Shown here one piece after another: positions 7,541-9,621 of a DNA stretch of 9,621 nt; the stretch's first letter is position 1, and each line of letters begins with the position of its first letter. The stretch lies in NCBI GenBank assembly GCA_038244585.1, contig JBBRTI010000026.1, forward strand, positions 1 to 9,621. Reading direction: 5' to 3'. The notes below the pieces were generated by a model. The model made no database searches, was not told the DNA's origin, and saw nothing but the letters and a program-made list of their open reading frames with translations. The stretch is from UBA4664 sp038244585. Lineage in GTDB: Bacteria > Patescibacteriota > Saccharimonadia > UBA4664. Position numbers and translations under genes: made by a program.

Positions 7541-8305
7541 GTGATCAATGACGATGACGTCGACGACCACCAAGAACGGCTACATGCCTACAATGACGAG
7601 GAGCCTCTCAGGTACGAACGCCCGACACGTGGCATCTTAGGATGGTTTACTCGTCGTCTACCTGCACAGCCTGAAGGTCAAGTGCACCTCGATCTGGAGT
7701 GGCGCGATGTCCGAGCGAACCTCGGTATTGAAGCTGTAATCCTCAGCGCCGCCATGCTCTGCTTGGTGATTGTTGGCATCACCATCTTCTTCATGGTCCC
7801 GTTCCTGCATATCACCCTGCTCGGCACCATCGCCGGAATCGTCAGAATCCTCTGGCATCAAGACCTCCACCAGGGTAACTTCTTCCCCTCTGGCAGCATC
7901 GGCGCCGCCGCGGACGACGGATTCGGTTGGCCATGGTACGTCAGGATTGTTGCAACCTTCGCGGTGATGGCTCTTATGAAACTGTTCATCTCGATTATCC
8001 CACGCGCAGCCCTGGATGAGGAGCAACTATTCCGCGAGGGTGCTGAGCTCTGGACATGGCCGGAACGCATCAAGGCGTCATTCCTGTTCGGCTTTGCCCA
8101 TGTGAGCAACCTTATCTACTCTGTTGCAACCATGCTAGCCCTCAGCGGGGGAGGAATGATCTTTACTCTCTACTACCTACATTCGTATCACAAGACCAGG
8201 GATTCACGTCTGGCAACCAAACGGGTAGCGGCGGTCCACAGCCTCTACAACATGTTGGCCATCTTGTTATTTGCCCTAACTTTACTGGTGTTGATATGGA
8301 GTTAA
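7541..8305 (+). CDS. CPBP-family intramembrane glutamic protease (CAAX/Abi type)
   Basis: A 254-residue integral membrane protein carrying the three motifs of the CPBP (Abi, PF02517-type) family in order: EEQLFR (160-165, the EExxxR motif with the catalytic Glu), FGFAH (183-187, FxxxH) and HSLYN (233-237, HxxxN). Hydrophobic spans lie at about 62-86, 88-104, 133-153, 178-213 (two) and 232-253; the N-terminal 55-60 residues are acidic and soluble. The family cuts membrane-embedded substrates; members process prenylated proteins, bacteriocins and signalling proteins, or act in immunity. The substrate here is unknown. The GTG start is fixed by AAAGGAG 5 bases upstream; an ATG at 7548 is out of frame. 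The gene has its own promoter, leader and terminator and is divergent from argS, which, with its different expression signals, suggests separate acquisition. Confidence 0.88.
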   Translation: MINDDDVDDHQERLHAYNDEEPLRYERPTRGILGWFTRRLPAQPEGQVHLDLEWRDVRANLGIEAVILSAAMLCLVIVGITIFFMVPFLHITLLGTIAGIVRILWHQDLHQGNFFPSGSIGAAADDGFGWPWYVRIVATFAVMALMKLFISIIPRAALDEEQLFREGAELWTWPERIKASFLFGFAHVSNLIYSVATMLALSGGGMIFTLYYLHSYHKTRDSRLATKRVAAVHSLYNMLAILLFALTLLVLIWS

Positions 8306-8333
8306 CCATAGCCCTCAATGCCAAAGTTCGCTA

Positions 8334-8384
8334 AGCCCCCAAGCAAGACACAAGAGTCACTTGCTTGGGGGCTCTTATTTTATT
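8334..8384 (+). terminator. Strong rho-independent terminator of the CPBP gene
   Basis: A perfect 14-bp stem pairs AGCCCCCAAGCAAG (8334-8347) with CTTGCTTGGGGGCT (8360-8373) across a 12-base loop. It is followed by the U-rich tract CTTATTTTATT. It lies 28 bases after the stop codon and isolates the protease gene from smpB. Confidence 0.9.
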
Positions 8385-8426
8385 GCCTATTGCCCGAGGC
8401 CAGTTTAACCGCTTTCCCGCTGAATC

Positions 8427-8442
8427 TGCTAGGATAGAATCA
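8427..8442 (+). promoter_or_regulatory. Extended -10 promoter of smpB, predicted leaderless
   Basis: TGC-TAGGAT (8427-8435) is an extended -10 element (TGn plus 4/6 of TATAAT). Six bases (AGAATC) separate it from the ATG at 8442, the same geometry as the helicase and argS. No clear -35 is seen. The AGGA within the -10 could instead serve as a Shine-Dalgarno about 7 bases before ATG, in which case the promoter must lie further upstream. Confidence 0.45.
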
Positions 8443-8882
8443 TGAAACTCCTGGCTAAAAACAAGCGTGCCACCTACGACTATGAGCTCACCGAGCGGCT
8501 TGTGGCCGGCTTAGTGTTGAACGGGGATGAAGTTAAAAGTGCCAAGGCGGGTCACGCCAGCCTTAAAGGGTCGTTCGTTTTTCTCCGCGATAGTGAAGCC
8601 TATCTGACTAACGCCCATATTACGGCCTACGCCAACGCCTACAATAAGACCGGTATAGATCCACTGCGGAACCGCAAGCTGCTGCTCCATCGCAAACAGC
8701 TGGCACATCTGACGGCCCAAAAACAGGCCGGCTTCAGTGTTGTCCCCACTGCCCTGATGCTTGAACGCGGCCTGTTAAAACTAGAGATTGGCATCGGCCG
8801 CGGCAAGAAACAATATGACAAAAGAGAGACCATAAAACGGCGCGACAACGATCGCGATTTGGCTCGCAATGTTCGCCGATAA
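8442..8882 (+). CDS. smpB: SsrA-binding protein SmpB
   Basis: A complete 146-residue SmpB, the partner of tmRNA in trans-translation. It brings tmRNA to ribosomes stalled without a stop codon; its C-terminal tail enters the empty mRNA channel. Hallmarks are visible in order: NKRATYDYEL (7-16), NGDEVKSAKAG at 27-37 (family GTEVKSLRxG), the SLKGSF strand, LTNAHITAY (55-63), the RNRKLLLHRKQL block (76-87), GRGKKQYDKRE at 119-129 (family GKKxYDKRE), and a basic RRDNDRDLARNVRR tail. Length and motifs are normal and nothing is broken. It is a single-gene unit after a strong terminator, ending at TAA 8880-8882. The tmRNA gene itself is not visible in this window. Confidence 0.97.
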   Translation: MKLLAKNKRATYDYELTERLVAGLVLNGDEVKSAKAGHASLKGSFVFLRDSEAYLTNAHITAYANAYNKTGIDPLRNRKLLLHRKQLAHLTAQKQAGFSVVPTALMLERGLLKLEIGIGRGKKQYDKRETIKRRDNDRDLARNVRR

Positions 8883-8912
8883 GCATAAGCATAAAAAGCT
8901 GGGTAAAACTGC

Positions 8913-8941
8913 TTGACGAGCGTAAGCGTGAGCGTTATTCT
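8913..8941 (+). promoter_or_regulatory. Promoter inside the gene-free region after smpB
   Basis: TTGACG (8913-8918, 5/6 of the -35 consensus), exactly 17 bases, then TATTCT (8936-8941, 4/6 of the -10 consensus) predict a start near 8948. The spacer is built from a hexamer repeated three times (AGCGTA, AGCGTG, AGCGTT). No coding frame of quality follows before the terminator at 9003-9036, which points to a non-coding transcript. Confidence 0.5.
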
Positions 8942-8947
8942 ACTTAT

Positions 8948-9036
8948 AGGTACCTGCACAAAAAAAGTACTCAACACAAAAAAGAACATACTCCATTACC
9001 TTAGAAAGGGCTTTCCAAAGCCCTTTCTGTTTTTTT
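8948..9036 (+). ncRNA. Candidate small RNA of about 89 nt
   Basis: The segment runs from the predicted start of the 8913-8941 promoter to the end of the terminator U-run and contains no convincing open frame. Its 5' AGGTA (8948-8952) can pair with TACCT just before the terminator stem (8997-9001), closing a loop. The loop holds two similar A-rich repeats: CACAAAAAAAGTACTC (8957-8972) and CACAAAAAAGAACATACTC (8975-8993). ACTCC in the second is complementary to Shine-Dalgarno-like GGAGT. This looks like a trans-acting small RNA, but it could simply be the 3' untranslated region of smpB. No known RNA family is recognised. Confidence 0.4.
9003..9036 (+). terminator. Strong rho-independent terminator after smpB / candidate small RNA
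   Basis: A perfect 12-bp inverted repeat, AGAAAGGGCTTT (9003-9014) and AAAGCCCTTTCT (9017-9028), is followed by G and seven Ts (9030-9036). The U-run lies only on the plus-strand side, so it serves plus-strand transcription and not the convergent minus-strand gene. The remaining 9037-9143 holds no identifiable terminator for that gene. Confidence 0.92.
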
Positions 9037-9143
9037 ATGTACAATTTTACCGGCAAAATCACAGCTTTATCAGCAGTATAGCTGCCTGTGCATAACTAGA
9101 CCATCGTATTGGCGGGGATGCAACCCATGGATTGAGGGCCGGT

Positions 9144-9621
9144 TTAGCGGGGGGTTGAAACGCCGCTTTCGGTATCGGTGATTGTCTGGGAATCCAGAGA
9201 CTTGGAGAGCGCGTTATATTCGTCAACACCGGACTGGTATTTTTCTATACGCGAGTTGATATCTTCGACCAGTCCGTTCTGTTTGGGCACCAGGTTGTTA
9301 TAAGCTGTAATGTTTCCGTTGCCCCGATAGTTTTCGAGTTGCCGATTGACCGCCGACAACTGGGTCTTGAGATTACGGATGGTTGCCAGCTGGGTCTGCA
9401 GCTCGGCCCGGCGTGTACTGAAGACATTCTGATATTGTTCATGAGCCGCAACGACGGCCGCCCGGTTCGTAAAGTAACGACTGTAGTAAGTTTCGAGGTC
9501 CGGAGGCAGCGCGGTGTACTCGGTCGCCAGGATGGAATGCAGCTCGTTGGCCTGTTGACCTGGCTCGCTGATGGCGTACTGGGCAATACGGTCGCGCAGA
9601 TCGGCATCGGTGATACCGGCG
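9144..9621 (-). CDS. Unrecognised coiled-coil protein, C-terminal 158 residues (start outside window)
   Basis: The frame that stops with TAA at 9146-9144 is open on the minus strand to the window edge, so the N-terminus is missing. Residues 1-50 of the visible part are mixed, with DADLRDRIAQYA and a PPDLETYYSRYF segment. From about 52 to 140 the sequence is strongly helical with heptad-like spacing of hydrophobics and many Gln, Asn, Glu and Arg residues, as in a coiled coil. Near the end Tyr-Asn and Asn-Leu-Val-type repeats occur (AYNNLVPKQN, EYNALSKSL), followed by a polar, Thr/Ser-rich tail. There is no catalytic motif, cysteine or membrane span in the visible portion. Such segments are common in surface-exposed or filament-forming proteins, but the function is unknown. 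The gene converges with smpB. Confidence 0.8.
   Translation of the reverse strand, partial: AGITDADLRDRIAQYAISEPGQQANELHSILATEYTALPPDLETYYSRYFTNRAAVVAAHEQYQNVFSTRRAELQTQLATIRNLKTQLSAVNRQLENYRGNGNITAYNNLVPKQNGLVEDINSRIEKYQSGVDEYNALSKSLDSQTITDTESGVSTPR

Noticed and set aside
8913..9095. A 60-codon plus-strand frame after smpB
   Set aside because: It reads through the promoter and the terminator hairpin with its U-run, so its peptide reflects those elements. It also has no ribosome binding site.
7345..9143. A tmRNA gene near smpB
   Set aside because: The gaps on both sides of smpB were read on both strands; no T-arm GGTTCRANNCC-like motif, CCA end or plausible tag frame with the rest of the structure was found.

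Overview
The window (9,621 bases, GC-rich for most of its length, standard code with TGA and TAA/TAG used as stops) looks like a chromosomal segment of a bacterium with small transcription units. My best guess is a Patescibacteria/CPR member, possibly Saccharibacteria. This rests on the one-gene units, promoters placed directly on start codons, and lineage-odd membrane proteins beside core genes. It is an inference and not a sequence match. TGA ends the helicase gene, which argues against the CPR groups that recode TGA as glycine.

Layout. 1-3253 (minus): a 972-residue UvrD-type helicase with a C-terminal RecB-type nuclease domain. Its stop codon overlaps the start of a SprT-like zinc metalloprotease that runs out of the window. 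3254-3332: a short divergent promoter region. 3333-5375 (plus): a single-span membrane protein whose cytoplasmic PP2C-type phosphatase fold has lost its metal-binding aspartates and whose outer part looks like a coiled coil plus a beta-propeller. 5427-7259 (minus): argS, complete, convergent with it. 7260-7540: a divergent intergenic region with the argS promoter, the promoter of the next gene, and an 86-base leader that could hide its own ribosome binding site. 7541-8305 (plus): a CPBP-family intramembrane protease, followed by a 14-bp-stem terminator. 8442-8882 (plus): smpB. 8883-9036: a good promoter and a strong terminator enclosing about 89 bases with no gene, a candidate small RNA. 9144-9621 (minus): the C-terminal end of an unrecognised coiled-coil protein.

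How they work together. The helicase-nuclease and the SprT-like protease are translationally coupled and may act together on blocked or broken DNA. ArgRS and SmpB are core translation and ribosome-rescue factors. The pseudophosphatase receptor-like protein and the CPBP protease are membrane proteins without a proven role here.

Most notable points: (i) three genes (helicase, argS, smpB) have a -10 box ending exactly 6 bases before ATG, predicting leaderless mRNAs, while the CPBP gene alone has a long leader and a strong Shine-Dalgarno; (ii) the transmembrane PP2C pseudophosphatase-propeller protein; (iii) the possible RNA switch before the CPBP gene; (iv) the candidate small RNA after smpB. 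I see no CRISPR array, tRNA, rRNA, insertion sequence or attachment site.
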